Assembly: GCA_963281255.1 (NCBI GenBank)
Contig: OY725493.1
Location: 310,001-374,000 of the forward strand
Reading direction: 5' to 3'
From: Aphrocallistes beatrix
Lineage: Eukaryota > Porifera > Hexactinellida > Sceptrulophora > Aphrocallistidae
DNA length: 64,000 nucleotides
Positions 11,052 to 22,621 of the stretch are shown piece by piece (position 1 is the first letter of the stretch; each line of letters starts with the position of its first letter). The position numbers were made by a program, and so were the translations under genes. The notes under the pieces are model-generated. The model was not told where the DNA came from and did not search any database. It worked only from the letters and a program-made list of their open reading frames with translations.

Positions 11052-12475
11052 ATTCACTAAAGTAAAACAATCAAATATAAGATCTCAACTATACAGCTAT
11101 ACATACGAAGAAAATTATAGTAAAATGATATCAAATATCAGTGTCTTAGGACTAATTAGCTGCACCTCATGCATACGTATATAGGATTAACAGCAATAAT
11201 AGAGAAAGTAACTAAAAATCCCAAGGATTGTCGTTCAACCAATCAACTAAAATATTAGTCATACAAATATGTATGTATGCCTGAAAATTATATGTTCTCG
11301 TTTCTGACCCGAAATATATTTAGTGTATCAGATTAATTAAGATATCTTACCTCTTAATCACATCCAATCTAGCTATGAATACAGTACATACAATTGTAAT
11401 GATTGACTAACTTTATAAAAGAAAAGTTATTTCATCATAAAAACCTGATAATTGTTCGGTTCTCGCGAACCAATGAATTTCAATCTCAAATAGTCACTTT
11501 GATTGCATGCATTTTCACTACATTTAGACTCCAATCTATTAATAGTGAAAAGAATCATAAATTTTATTGGTGAAAAAAGTTTGTCACTCGTGAAATTTCG
11601 CTTTGAAATTTTCAATCAATTCGGGCAAGCAGAAAGTAATTGCACATAACCAAAGGATATTCATTTAACATACACACATCTGATTGGTCACAATCCACCA
11701 ATAGAGTAGGGAGATTAGAACTGATAACTTGATGAAGCTTATAAATAGGAGCGAAATAGGACTAATATGCACTTAAAATTATGAAGTTTATCACCTCTTC
11801 ACTTATTTCTTTTATAATTGTTGTGCGAAAATTGAATTGGTGTCGATCTCTCTAACTGCAATGAAGGTATGTACATTTTATTCACAAATATTTTTTATTG
11901 GAATTTAAATTCTTTTGCACCCTTTTATGGAATTTGTTAATCTAATTGTTAATAATTCTTTGGTATGTAAATTACTTATGTGGAGATTCGGTATGAAACT
12001 ATAATTGAACTTGTGAAATTCCAAAATAAAAGCTTAATTTACTAATTATATGAACACTGAAAGCTATTAGTGTTAAAAATACCCAGCATACTTGTTTGAT
12101 ATATTTATCATTACAATATTCTTCAACTAATACATTACTGTCCACCAAGCGTCTGATTTTGAGAACCAATCCTCCTATATGATAACCAATATTCTGAATT
12201 CAGTCGAGTAAACGATTTTACCCTCGACTGTGTTTTTTCTGTTTTTTTTTCTATTTACAATAAATAGTCCAAATGTTTATGACTTCCCAAAATAGCTTAA
12301 ACCAGAAGTTTAGCAACAAAACACTTTGTAAGCGCGGGTTTACTAATTAACTAAGTCAGATTTCTCAAGAACCTACAAATACTGTACTTCACTTCATTAC
12401 ACCATTATAATAAACTTAGTAAATCCTATATAAGAAATTCATGCGTAACTAGCAGAGCTTGGTATGCTACAAGTA
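11052..12475. other. Intergenic, no gene recognised
   Basis: The first 190 bp copy the promoter at 19052-19294. At about 11862 there is an ATGAAG|GTATGT, which could be a first exon with donor on the plus strand, but I find no matching downstream exon. The rest is AT-rich. Confidence 0.4.
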
Positions 12476-13477
12476 TTACTTCTGCTTTTTGGGACTTCTC
12501 GGACGTTGATTTGATAATCCTTTGGAGGGTCTAGCATTCCTTTTGGTCGGAGGAGCGGTCGGAGAGCTTTTGTTCTGTTTCGGAGTTCCGTTCTGATTCC
12601 TTGAAACAGAGTTATGTGCAGTCCCGTTTGCAATTTCATAAGACTGAATATTTCCGGTTTTCTCTTCAGGACAAGGAATTGCGTCTTTGAAGTTCCAATC
12701 TTCTCCAGAGAAGAACTGCTCCATTTTTCGATACGTCCAGTAAGGATTGAGTCCGCAGAACGTCAATATCGCTCCTCCTACGAGAAGTAGCACCAGCAGA
12801 GAGTTCATGTTGTAGTATATCCGACTCCAATCCTTAATGACGAAATACATAATCACACATAGGACGTTCTGCCGAGTGTGGAAGAGATGGATTAGGAAGA
12901 ATTGGTTCGCTTTCCAAATTAGAGTTTTGGATAGTTTAGCCTTGATTAGCACCCAGCATAGACAAGAGAATGGAGTGGACATCTCCAGCGTTACAATGAC
13001 CAGCCCCAGGAAGTAACCTTGATCAAGAGCTAAGCCTATTGAGTATCCGAATAGCGATACGAAATGGTGAGCTAGGAGTGCGTAGCTCCTCTGACTGAAC
13101 AGATAGTCAGATATCAGGAGTAACATGCACTCAAACGTGAAGAACCCGACGATAGTGGTCGTTAGGTATTGACTTGAGAGAGTTTTTCCAAAGACTACAT
13201 CATCCCAGAGCTCTTGGTCTGCCAGCCAGACGATAGGCGCTAACGTGATTGACCTTAAACCGAACAAAGCTCTAACTCCTGCTAAGCACCAGAACACCTG
13301 ATGAGCTGGCTTCAGGTTATTAAATGTTGCCATGCATTTTGATGCGAGAAAAACTGTGCAGAAAATGAAAAATTCGAAAATGATTGCGATGGCAGTGGCG
13401 AAGCATTTATGCTTGTTGCTTCCGTCATATATCTGCAAGGGTGTGACGTAACTTAGTAGGATTCCTTCTGTCGTCAT
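12476..13477 (-). CDS. TLC-domain membrane protein, CLN8-like
   Basis: 333 residues. Several hydrophobic segments (about 27-47, 60-80, 105-123, 137-160, 165-180, 205-220, 227-245) match a TLC (TRAM-LAG1-CLN8) domain. The diagnostic paired histidines are at 137-138 (LLAHHFVS) and the E-x-STPF motif is at 165-170. The tail from about 265 is polar and lysine/proline-rich and ends KKQK, a KKxx dilysine signal for return to the endoplasmic reticulum; human CLN8 also ends in a dilysine motif (family knowledge). CLN8 acts as a cargo receptor for lysosomal enzymes; whether this protein does so is inference. A CAAACAG just upstream of the ATG suggests a 5' UTR intron. It looks intact and unrelated to the ubiquitin genes around it. 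Confidence 0.85.
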   Translation of the reverse strand: MTTEGILLSYVTPLQIYDGSNKHKCFATAIAIIFEFFIFCTVFLASKCMATFNNLKPAHQVFWCLAGVRALFGLRSITLAPIVWLADQELWDDVVFGKTLSSQYLTTTIVGFFTFECMLLLISDYLFSQRSYALLAHHFVSLFGYSIGLALDQGYFLGLVIVTLEMSTPFSCLCWVLIKAKLSKTLIWKANQFFLIHLFHTRQNVLCVIMYFVIKDWSRIYYNMNSLLVLLLVGGAILTFCGLNPYWTYRKMEQFFSGEDWNFKDAIPCPEEKTGNIQSYEIANGTAHNSVSRNQNGTPKQNKSSPTAPPTKRNARPSKGLSNQRPRSPKKQK

Positions 13478-13639
13478 CTCGATCTCCTGTTTGAAAGTAG
13501 ATATGATTCATAGTTATAGAAGAGCAGGTACTATATCCACTATAATATCGTGAAAGTGAATCTTGATTTCGTTTGATTACCATCGAGAAAAGTTTTGGAG
13601 TAACCATTTGCTTAGCAGGCTAGGCGCACTCCAAATATT

Positions 13640-14513
13640 TGTATTATGCTGATCAATTTGAATGAAATACTTACTGAACAGGGCCGTAGCCACCAGTCTG
13701 GTTGGTCCGGTTTCAACCTTACCACTTTTTGGTCATAACAGGACCACTTCACACCTGGTGTCTACGCCCTTGCTGAACAGGATGGGAGACGTATGTACCC
13801 TTTAAACGAACTTAGTTGGGCCTAGTTATTTATAAACCATATGCTTATCTCTGTCAATTAATAACTGAATTATCACTTTAACTTACCAGAAATTTGCTCT
13901 ATCCTACAAGCATTCAATACCTTTCAATTTGATTACAAAATACAATAAATTAATTGAAATATTAACATATGTAGTTAATATATTATGCCTACAGAAGATA
14001 CAATTAGAGTGTTACCTTTGAGATCACAAGGCATGTCCTATGCACTGGCATTAGTCATCTTATATTATTATAACAAACCAACTCTAGAGAGTGTTAGGAC
14101 TGCTGATGCTACCTTAGTTGCAACTTTAGTTGAAAGGAATGTAATTCCAAGTTTAGAACTTATGACGAGTCATATCAACTAATGTGTTAAGTATTTGTCT
14201 AAAATAAATTGTAGAATACATCAGATAATCCTAACTGTGATAAATCAATCAATTAATGGTTACAACATCAGGATATTATATAGAGACTGAATTTACAAAC
14301 TCTACAGTCTACGCAATGCTCTGTAATGAAAGTAACTAAAAATTGAATATAATTGATGATAACTATGATGTCCCTTCACTGGCCTTTACTAAAGAAATAA
14401 CATGATTAACACTGCTAAAATTATCGAGTAGTTTTATAGAAATGCCAGCTAAAATCTAGGTTCTTATAATTAGAAGAAAAATAGGCTATAAGTTCCATAA
14501 AGAAGGACGTACT
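13640..14513. other. Intergenic with a short inverted-repeat element
   Basis: Around 13679-13773 a short element has ends CAGGGCCGTAGCCACCAG and, inverted, CAAGGGCGTAGACACCAG, with CTGAA on both sides. A small reading frame lies at 13985-14182. Nothing else recognised. Confidence 0.4.
13985..14182 (+). CDS. Small hypothetical protein (65 aa)
   Basis: Starts ATG and reads MPTEDTIRVLPLRSQG; no family recognised. One mildly hydrophobic stretch at about 20-30. It could be a chance frame or a piece of a decayed element. No splice sites or poly(A) signal support it. Confidence 0.2.
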   Translation: MPTEDTIRVLPLRSQGMSYALALVILYYYNKPTLESVRTADATLVATLVERNVIPSLELMTSHIN

Positions 14514-17500
14514 CTATTTCTCCCACCAGTAACTCCTCGCATACAGTTTCCTCCTGTGCATCAGCACTGCATCTGCTATAGCGTGGTTAGGAATGAGGTC
14601 TGAAGAGCGTAGAGGAGTGTGGCTGATAGGATCTGTGTGTGTATTCTCTATGTGCTGTAGAATAGCGTGACGTTCATACGTGTTACCTTCAGGAGTCATG
14701 ACAGGATTGTCGAACAGTTGATTTGTGATAAAACAAACTAGAGCTGGAGGATGAGAGATGTTAGAATAGTCTGATTTTATCTTGAAATCTTGTTCTATGG
14801 TAAACAATGTTTTGCCTTTTAGACTCAAGATTTCGCAGAGACCATTTGCTGTCTTATCATACAAATCCTTGTACCAAATTATTATTTCTAACACCTTGCT
14901 TCTAACTGCATGTGATATGATTGGTTGAGCTAGCATAGAGTGGATTGCATCTAGAATTTGACGGAGTGAGACACTAGGAGAGTAGTCTTCTATGAGAATA
15001 GGATGACATATGTGTCCTGCCTTGTCTACGTTAGGATGATAGACTGATGATAGAAATCTCAGTTTAGGCGGGTAATGTGGGTACTGTTCTCCGAAATTCA
15101 ACTCCAGTATAAGTATAGAATCTTCAAAAGGAGAGTGTATTGGTCCTTGCATGAAGATTATCCATTTCAGAATTTCATTTCTGAATGGATAGAGTTTGCA
15201 GTAAGGATTGGGACTCTTAATGTAAGCAGTAACTTTCCTCAAAATGTGTAAACAGTTAGATATTGTGCCTTGAGATATCATAGCCTTCTGATATTCGTCT
15301 TTATCTCTCTCAGAGTTTTCAAGGAATTCTTCTGTACTAATAAGTTCTGAAGCAATTTGACTTGAGAGAAAGTTATAGGTTCCAAAATTATCACTCTGCG
15401 CATCAACACCACTCAGTATGTCTTGTAACACTGTGCAATATTCCAATATCGGATTAGTTGGAGGGTATATATTGTTTTCTTTTGAAATGGTTTTTGATAT
15501 TGGTTTATATGTAATGTGTACACCTCTAGTTGTCTTGCAAAGCTGTTCTAAATTATGTGCGAATCTTTCTGATAGAATAACGTTGTTCACCACACAAGTG
15601 GAGTTGTAGAGTCTCCGTTCAAATGAGTTAGTCTTAGCTCCATAATACTTTTTGCTAGTTTCACCATTAGTAAAGAGAAAAATCTCTGTTTTCAATTCCT
15701 TACTTGGACTGGAATATGAATTAATACAATAATCAATTGAAGTTTGGATTATTCCATCAGTAGGCCGATATTTCTCGTAATATGTAGGTTTAAACTTTTC
15801 TAAATATTTTTTTAATTTTGTTAAAACCACATCGTATTCAAAAGTAGGCTTCATTAGTTCCATAGTTCGAACATCATGATTGTTTGATATTACTATGACA
15901 CCGAGCAAATACTTAAATTGAGATCCAACAAGATAGTCCACGAGATTTTCTATTAACATGTTAGCAGCATCAAGTTGACTGAGTGCAGGGTTAGGTACCC
16001 TTTGAATTCTTGAGTTTTCAAGGAATGCCCAACTCATATCACTACTGATGTCTAGTATGATTATAATCTTGGGGTAACTGTTTATATTGGATATCTCGAG
16101 ACGTTTTGAAATGTTAATATCATGAGGATTGTATGAGTAACATCTACCATCTTCTGGGGAGAAATAGTTGAAGTATCCATACCTCCCTTCAGTCCTTCCT
16201 AGGAACACACAGGGACTAGACAGACCACGAATCAGTGGAAGCATCAGTCCGTACGATTTCCTTTCTTCTACGAAACTCTTGTAAAGCTGTACTGGATGTT
16301 GTAATGGAAATCTGTGCTTAACTCCTTCAGTGAAATCTTCCAATCTAGTGGGAGGAGTATAGTTAAACGCATCGTGTGTGGAAGAGGCGTTTCTCCAAGT
16401 TACGATTGTATCTTGGTTGGGAGGGAATGCTTGCAAGAGTCTACGGGTATCGTCATCTCTCGGATTCTCTCGTGTCCGTTTTGAAATGAAAGTAGTTTCG
16501 TAGATCTCTGTCAATTGTAGATCAGGTGTTAGTGCGTGTTCTTCTATGTGCATCCACAGGTGTGGGAATTTGGAGATGGTGGGTCTATCTGAAGTTGTGG
16601 AGAGAAGAGAAATGGTTGTAATGATGCCTTCATTGATGGCTATTCTGTGTGGTAGAGATGTGGGGGATTGAGTGAATAGGAGATAGAGAGAGTAGACGAG
16701 TGGAGGAGAACATGAAATCTTCCTAAGCAGTCCCAGTCTCCTCAGCAGTCTGTCTTTATCTCTGTTCTCTCCATACTCTCTCACTAAGAAGAGGAGATAC
16801 GCGTTGAATGTGTTGAAATCTGGACTGAAATTAGACGGATAGCATGAAGTGTAGACTGAATGAAATGCACTGAAAGGTTCATTGTTAATATACGTGTCAG
16901 AAATTGTGAAAGATAGGTTTTTCCTGTTAATATATTTATTTAAAATGCCCACGTTATCTGGGGCAATCTCCTCGCATTGGTTTGTTACACTGAAGTAATA
17001 TATGTTAATGCAACTAATAAGAATGTGCATTTCCAAAGATAAAAGTATTTTCAGGTCTGAATAGAAAATGTGTTTTTTATTGAATTTAAGTTCCTTTCTG
17101 ATGTCACTATCTTTCAGTTGAATTCTAATTACAAATTCATCGCAATCAACATCACTCACGAACTTATATTCTTTGAATAGTTTCTTAGGGTAAGCATATA
17201 TCAACTCATTATCTCGTAGTCCCCAGTTAGAGAGAGGTTCTATGTAGACTTTAGGAGTAGGTGCGAGGGGATAACCTGTCTCTGAGTACAGTTCTACACT
17301 CGTGAAGTTAACTCCCTTCACTTCCTTTCTTAAAACCTGATAGACTGTTCGTACAAACTCATAGTACTTCATGGATTGATTAATATCTAGTGGGTACACT
17401 GTATTGCATACAATTCCTTCTTGATTTAGAAATTTGCATTTTATTTTCAGTTTATTCAATTTATCATTTTTCGAGATTACCTTTGCTGCTGCACCATGCC

Positions 17501-17573
17501 TTGTTAATGGGATGGACTCATGTACACCAGTACTTCCATGTTGTATCATCGTAACAGGATCTGGAATTATATC
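14514..17573 (-). CDS. Effector exon: Ubl-like x2, vWA, E2 (UBC), U-box
   Basis: Phase-0 exon from a TTTGTATGTAG acceptor at 17574; eight codons precede the first methionine at 17549. About 1019 residues. Two beta-grasp-like segments (about 35-125 and 135-230), a helical region (to about 480), a vWA domain from about 490 with degenerate MIDAS (DISSD), a UBC domain with HPN near 840 and a cysteine about 8 residues later (HICHPIL), and a U-box from about 935 (CFITNQLFDNPV, EGNTYER). This combines E2 and E3 elements in one chain. It joins in frame to the SAM exon at 18842-19051, giving SAM-Ubl-vWA-UBC-U-box of about 1090 residues. Most complete member of the HPN subfamily. Confidence 0.88.
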   Translation of the reverse strand, partial: DIIPDPVTMIQHGSTGVHESIPLTRHGAAAKVISKNDKLNKLKIKCKFLNQEGIVCNTVYPLDINQSMKYYEFVRTVYQVLRKEVKGVNFTSVELYSETGYPLAPTPKVYIEPLSNWGLRDNELIYAYPKKLFKEYKFVSDVDCDEFVIRIQLKDSDIRKELKFNKKHIFYSDLKILLSLEMHILISCINIYYFSVTNQCEEIAPDNVGILNKYINRKNLSFTISDTYINNEPFSAFHSVYTSCYPSNFSPDFNTFNAYLLFLVREYGENRDKDRLLRRLGLLRKISCSPPLVYSLYLLFTQSPTSLPHRIAINEGIITTISLLSTTSDRPTISKFPHLWMHIEEHALTPDLQLTEIYETTFISKRTRENPRDDDTRRLLQAFPPNQDTIVTWRNASSTHDAFNYTPPTRLEDFTEGVKHRFPLQHPVQLYKSFVEERKSYGLMLPLIRGLSSPCVFLGRTEGRYGYFNYFSPEDGRCYSYNPHDINISKRLEISNINSYPKIIIILDISSDMSWAFLENSRIQRVPNPALSQLDAANMLIENLVDYLVGSQFKYLLGVIVISNNHDVRTMELMKPTFEYDVVLTKLKKYLEKFKPTYYEKYRPTDGIIQTSIDYCINSYSSPSKELKTEIFLFTNGETSKKYYGAKTNSFERRLYNSTCVVNNVILSERFAHNLEQLCKTTRGVHITYKPISKTISKENNIYPPTNPILEYCTVLQDILSGVDAQSDNFGTYNFLSSQIASELISTEEFLENSERDKDEYQKAMISQGTISNCLHILRKVTAYIKSPNPYCKLYPFRNEILKWIIFMQGPIHSPFEDSILILELNFGEQYPHYPPKLRFLSSVYHPNVDKAGHICHPILIEDYSPSVSLRQILDAIHSMLAQPIISHAVRSKVLEIIIWYKDLYDKTANGLCEILSLKGKTLFTIEQDFKIKSDYSNISHPPALVCFITNQLFDNPVMTPEGNTYERHAILQHIENTHTDPISHTPLRSSDLIPNHAIADAVLMHRRKLYARSYWWEK

Positions 17574-18841
17574 CTACATACAAATTGATGATAAATGACT
17601 TCAGCGCAACCAAATTTAGTAGCTAGTTAGGGCTATTATTCAATTCATAGTTCAATTTTCATATGATGTCAAACTATCCTGGCTATGAGAAATCGATTAA
17701 TGTTTATATATGTACAAGCGCGGTCACTTGCTTGCGCTGCGCGGCTGGTGGACACTTTGTGTCCGCCGGAGGCTCCCTTCGGTCGCCTGGGGTCACATTG
17801 GTTAATTATAAGGAAGATAACATCTCTAAATACGTCTGTCCTACTGTGATAATTCATCATTTTTTGATGATATTTGCATCATATGTGAGGTATGTTAGTA
17901 TACAGATTTTATTAAAATTTCAGCCTTCTATCTCCTATAATTACTGAGTTATCCTCGAATAACTGAATGGCTTAACTTTTAAAAATGTGACAATGACGTC
18001 ATAATTCCATGATGAGTCAACATTTTGCTCTGAACTCAGAACTTAGTGGAGCCATAGCCAAAACACTCTCACATGCTTAAAATCAGCTTTCTGCGCCTGG
18101 CAGTTTCTTCAATCAATTCGTTACATATATATATATATATATATATATAGTAGTATATATAAATAAATGAATATACATTAATCGAGTTTTAATAGTAAGG
18201 ATATATGTATAACGAATTGATTGAAGAAACTGCCAAGTACAGAAAACTGATTTTAGCATGTGGGAGTCTTTTGGCTATGGCTCCCTATGCTTTGAGCTCA
18301 GATCAAAATCCACTCATCATGGAATTATGACGTCATTGTCACCTTTTTAGAACTAGAAATTTCAGTTTTTCGACTATATAACTTAACCATTTTGGGTGAT
18401 AGAAGGGTGAAATTTTAATAGAATGTGTATATTAATATACCTTACATATGATACAACTCTCATCCAAACATAATGACTCATCACTCTGTTATGACGTCAT
18501 GATTACACATCAAATTTTTAAAAATCGACAATTTTTGTCATTTTTCGTGTGATATCGATTATAGCAGTAGGACTGAGGTATTTAGAGATGGCATCTCCCT
18601 TATAATTAATCAATGTGACCCCAGGCGCCCGAAGGGCGCTTCTAGCGGACACAAAGTGTCCGCCAGCCGCGCAGCACAAGCAAAGCTCGCTTGTCTATAA
18701 TAGAGATTTAGTCCTATCTAATGATTCGAGTGATTTGTTAAATTGCTGGAGCAGTATTAACTATCTAGCATTATTTTAAGAACTATATTATTGATCATTT
18801 GGAGGCTAGCATTCTTCAAATGTGATCTCAAACAAACAAAC
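17574..18841 (-). other. Intron of the SAM effector gene
   Basis: Donor AAG|GTTTGT at 18841 and acceptor TATGTAG at 17574, both phase 0. Mostly filled by a long-arm foldback element (17714-18693). Confidence 0.65.
17714..18693. mobile_element. Foldback element with ~450-bp inverted arms
   Basis: Left arm begins CAAGCGCG then GCTTGCGCTGCGCGGCTGG and a GTGTCCGCCGGAGGC block; the right arm is its reverse complement ending GCGAGCTTTGC-type sequence near 18680. The arms meet at a (TA)n loop near 18125-18205 flanked by tcaatcaattcgttac and its complement. Related single or nested copies: 23778-24335, 39777-41213 and 41736-42112. Confidence 0.8.
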
Positions 18842-19051
18842 CTTGATGGTAGAGTCGCAAAGCCTTTTGAATCTGTTCATTTCAAAAACAGTCATCCCAG
18901 CTTCTTTCAATAAGTTTAGTTCTTGAAGAAATCGCTTAAAATCTGTAATTCTTTCGACATGTAAAGTTCCATTACTGCTGAATTTATCTCTGTACTTCGT
19001 TAATTTAAGTTTTTCAAGAAATTCATCAATTTGTACCTTATCATCGGTCAT
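18842..19051 (-). CDS. SAM-domain adaptor exon (minus-strand gene)
   Basis: 70 codons, MTDDKVQIDEFLEKLKL to DSTIK, ending at a phase-0 donor AAG|GTTTGT. It can be spliced to the effector exon ending at 17573. The helical pattern EFLEKLKLTKYRDKF and EAGMTVFEMNRFKRL matches SAM helices 1 and 5. It starts 243 bp from the oppositely oriented SAM exon at 19295. Confidence 0.8.
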
Positions 19052-19294
19052 ATTTGAACAAATTAGTGAAACAACTCAAGTAGATCTGAACTATACAACG
19101 AATATATGCAATAATGATCTCTATGTATTATTCTATTTTTGTAATATGCTATCAAATATCAGTGGCTTAGGACTAATTCAGGTATACACTATATATAAGT
19201 TTATATGCTTGTGATATATACGCATATAGAATTAATAGCAGTGCATATTCAACGAGAAAGTAACTAACTTAATATCCTTCCTAGAATCAGTTCA
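19052..19294. promoter_or_regulatory. Bidirectional promoter between two SAM-effector genes
   Basis: 243 bp separate the two start codons, so both promoters and 5' UTRs must lie here unless noncoding exons exist further off. Contains tatatataagttt around 19187-19200 as a TATA candidate. A second copy, without an opposite SAM exon, is at 11052-11240. Inference: the two genes are co-regulated. Confidence 0.55.
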
Positions 19295-19495
19295 ATGGCT
19301 AGCTGTGAAGGGACTCTGGAAGAATTTCTGGACAATAACAATTTAGGGAAATATTATGAAAAGTTTAAAGAGCAAGGAGCATTTGATATTCAAGATGTTC
19401 TAACTGGTGTTGATAAGGACGTACTCACTCAAGACATTGGGATGTCAAATCTGGAGGCAAACAAGTTCATGAAAATCATTACTAGGCTCAACGGA
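19295..19495 (+). CDS. SAM-domain adaptor exon (plus-strand gene)
   Basis: 67 codons, MASCEGTLEEFLDNNNL to ITRLNG, with a strong phase-0 donor GGA|GTAAGT. Pattern EEFLDNNNLGKYYEKF and DIGMSNLEANKFMKI fits a SAM domain. The next plus-strand phase-0 exon is the effector at 25792, across a 6.3-kb repeat-filled intron. Confidence 0.75.
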
Positions 19496-21513
19496 GTAAG
19501 TTTTACCTTCTTATTTACGTATATGTAGTAACTTAAGGTGTTTATCAAAATTTATCTTTGGGGGGACTTATTTTCAACACAAAGAAATATTCAATCTGTA
19601 TTTTGAGTATTGTGCATGCCCTTAAAATGGGTTCTTCTGTCTCCTCTAAACTAGGATGTAGGAAAGGAGGGATTGAAAGTAGTGGCGTAGCCAAAGTAAT
19701 GTGTGGTGAGGTGCAGTGGCGGATCTAGGGGAGTTGTGGGCTTCCAACCCCCAAACATTCTGCAAACGTTCGCATCAACACTGCCGTAGGGGGTGACTAA
19801 CACTACTAATGAGTGAGACTGACAATCCCAGTGACCAGTGGTGTAGTGCAGGAGGAGAGGGGAAAAGCGGCGATCGCAAAACCTTTCATGACAACATTTA
19901 TAGATATGTTCATTCCCCACCAACATTTTGGCGTAAAATACTATTTTACATACGCTCCTCCGGTTTAATTTTGAGCACTACACCACTACCAGTGACCCTT
20001 GGGAACGGGGGTGCATGTACTCCTATTTTCCTCTATCCCAGAAATTAAACCCTCCAAACTGTGGCAGATCCAGGGGATCTGTGTCCACCTTCAAGGATTA
20101 GCAAAGTCAATTAGTTTGTCACCAGAAGCCACACCCTTTATCTTTTGAATAACTGTAGCTAGCTAACCAGGTTGAATATGCACGCTACAGTTAGATCAGC
20201 TGTGCTTTAAAAGAAGAGCAGCTGCTGAGTGGTGGATTCGTTTATCAAAATTAACAACCCTCATTTTAAGTGGTTAAAAACTGAGCTATTAAAAACGTTC
20301 ATGCGCATGCGGATAAGGTTTATCCGCATGCGAATTGCGAGAATTAAAGTTAAGTAATAATAAAAGAAATTTTGGAATAAAAAAGGACACATATAAAGTT
20401 AGCAAGGTCCGAGGACAAATTAAACGTCCCCAGAGTAGTTATAGACAAGGCATTCAGGCATGGGGCGGCCATGAGCGCCCCACTTTTGACGAAGCATCTG
20501 ATGGGTAGTCCTGGGGTTAGTAAGTAGGCCTGGGAAGGCTATAGTAGGTAGTCCTGGAAGGTTAGTTAGTAGGTCTGGGAAGATTTGCGGCTAGGTCTGG
20601 GATGGCTAGTAGGTATGCAGAGGTACGGCTGGGAGAGGTTAACGGGTAGGCAAGGCGGCCATGACGGCAACAATTTGAGGAACTTCCGACGGCACTGGTT
20701 ATAGATGAGGGTAGGCTCAAGTAGTGTTGATGAGGCCCTGGCTCTCTGGCTCTAACTTTTTTAGCCCGATCATTTTTCTAATCATTTTGAGGAGATTTGT
20801 ATTATCTTTTCTCTCACCACATCATTGACTTATTCTATTTTTCTATGCTGCTGTCAATTTGAGTCTTTTCCAGAATAAAACTTAAAAAACCTTAGCGCAT
20901 GCACTGATTGCCTCTTAGATTATGTGCTGTTTATTGCAGGATATCTGAAAATTGGTTGCAACTAGAACCTTTGAAGGGACGGAGTGGGGATAAGCCTGGA
21001 ATATCCTATGTTTCACATTAGGCGCAACCTATCAATTCTGATAGCTCTGAAAAAATTGATCCCTTACACACTTAGAGATTAGTTTGATGCTACATTGGGA
21101 CGAACAAACAAATTATACTTGAGTAAGTACTATAAATATGTCCACTGATACACATTCAACTCTCATGAGTTCAGTGCATTCAAATTCTCCCTCACAGATT
21201 TTGAGAAAATTTGAAACTTTTTCTTCGGTGAGTTGGGGGTATCCCCAGCCCAGGAATTGGATAATCCCAGGCAGTATTAGGGCAAATAACAAATCGGTCT
21301 TTGAGTCAGCACCAGGTTCATCACTTGCAATCTACCGTCCATAGCCTATACGTAGTCTTGTTAGTAAGATACTCAATGTAAGAAAGTATTATCTAGTAAA
21401 ATTTCACAAGGTGCCACAATTTGCAGATGTTGCATGTTTCATTGGTGCCGACTTGCTTTATTTCTGGGATCCGGAAAATGTAGTGAACTGAAATAATATC
21501 ACTACCTTTTATC

Positions 21514-21916
21514 CAGGGAATGAAAGGTTCACGAACGAACTTATTGAACTCGAACTGAACGCAAAACTCTTAAGGGATTTACACTGAACGAACCCCAGCG
21601 GTTGCCGAACGGCAGTTGAACGTGAACTGAACGAACTGAACTGAATAATGATAAATATTTATTCATAATATAGAAATAGATCACTAAGGGTGCTAATTCC
21701 ATCGTGGACTCATGTCTCCTTGTTGTACTTATTAACCACGAAGATCTTCCGACATCTTCGCGCGGACGGGACGACACAGTCTAGAGGTGAACGAACTGAA
21801 CGAACTGAACTGAACGCTAGTGGAGTTAAAGTGAACGTGAACGAACTGAAGGTGCGTCAATTTGAAATGAACTGAATTGCGTTTATTCAGTCCGTTTGTA
21901 AACCTTTCATTCTCTG
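21514..21916. mobile_element. hAT-type MITE (403 bp)
   Basis: Ends CAGGGAATGAAAGG and, inverted, CAGAGAATGAAAGG. The 8-bp duplication CTTTTATC lies at 21506-21513 and 21917-21924. Internal runs of gaacgaactgaact repeats. No coding capacity. Confidence 0.88.
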
Positions 21917-22621
21917 CTTTTATCTTCCTTCTTTGGCGATCTTATTTCGTTTTCGAGCCTGGTAAACTCAATCTGTTCTAAAAATTTCCTCAAGCGGGGG
22001 CAGAATGATTAACCAGGGAGGGGAACACCACGAAATAAATCCTATGACGGAACACAACAAGAAGCTGGGAGTATGAGAATGCTTTAAGTCGGACCTGGGG
22101 ATGCGTTGTAAGCCATGAAAGCTGACAACATTGTCACATAATGTCAAATTCTTCTGATTTAGTCTATGTATATAAATGCAATATTGTCACAGAACGTAGT
22201 TGATTAAATCCTGATAGGGGTACGAAACACAGGAAACTGAATTAATAGATTTTAAAGCAACATTAAACCTAGGATTGGAGGGATAAATCAACATATATCT
22301 GACCTTAGACAAAACCTTATTCTCATAGATCAATTACGAGTAAAAGACATTTATGAAATTAATTATAGGGGGAATTCGAAAATTTCCGGGGAGTGGCATT
22401 GTCCACCTTTGACGACACCCTCCTCTTCCATGGCAACGTCTCTTTTCTAAACTTCTCATACATACATACATATATACAACGCAGTGAATTGCAGATATTC
22501 ATATATTTAATTTAAGCAAAGTATTGTAACAACATTATAATGTAGATTGTATTACTGTTCTGCGCCAAGTAGGAGTTCCTACTTGGCGAAACAAAGTTGG
22601 AATAATTTGTATTTTGAAATA

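Noticed and set aside
11780..11875. MKFITSSLISFIIVV-like start and ATGAAG|GTATGT donor as a secreted-protein first exon
   Set aside because: The first frame stops within 25 codons, and no downstream exon with coding features was found.
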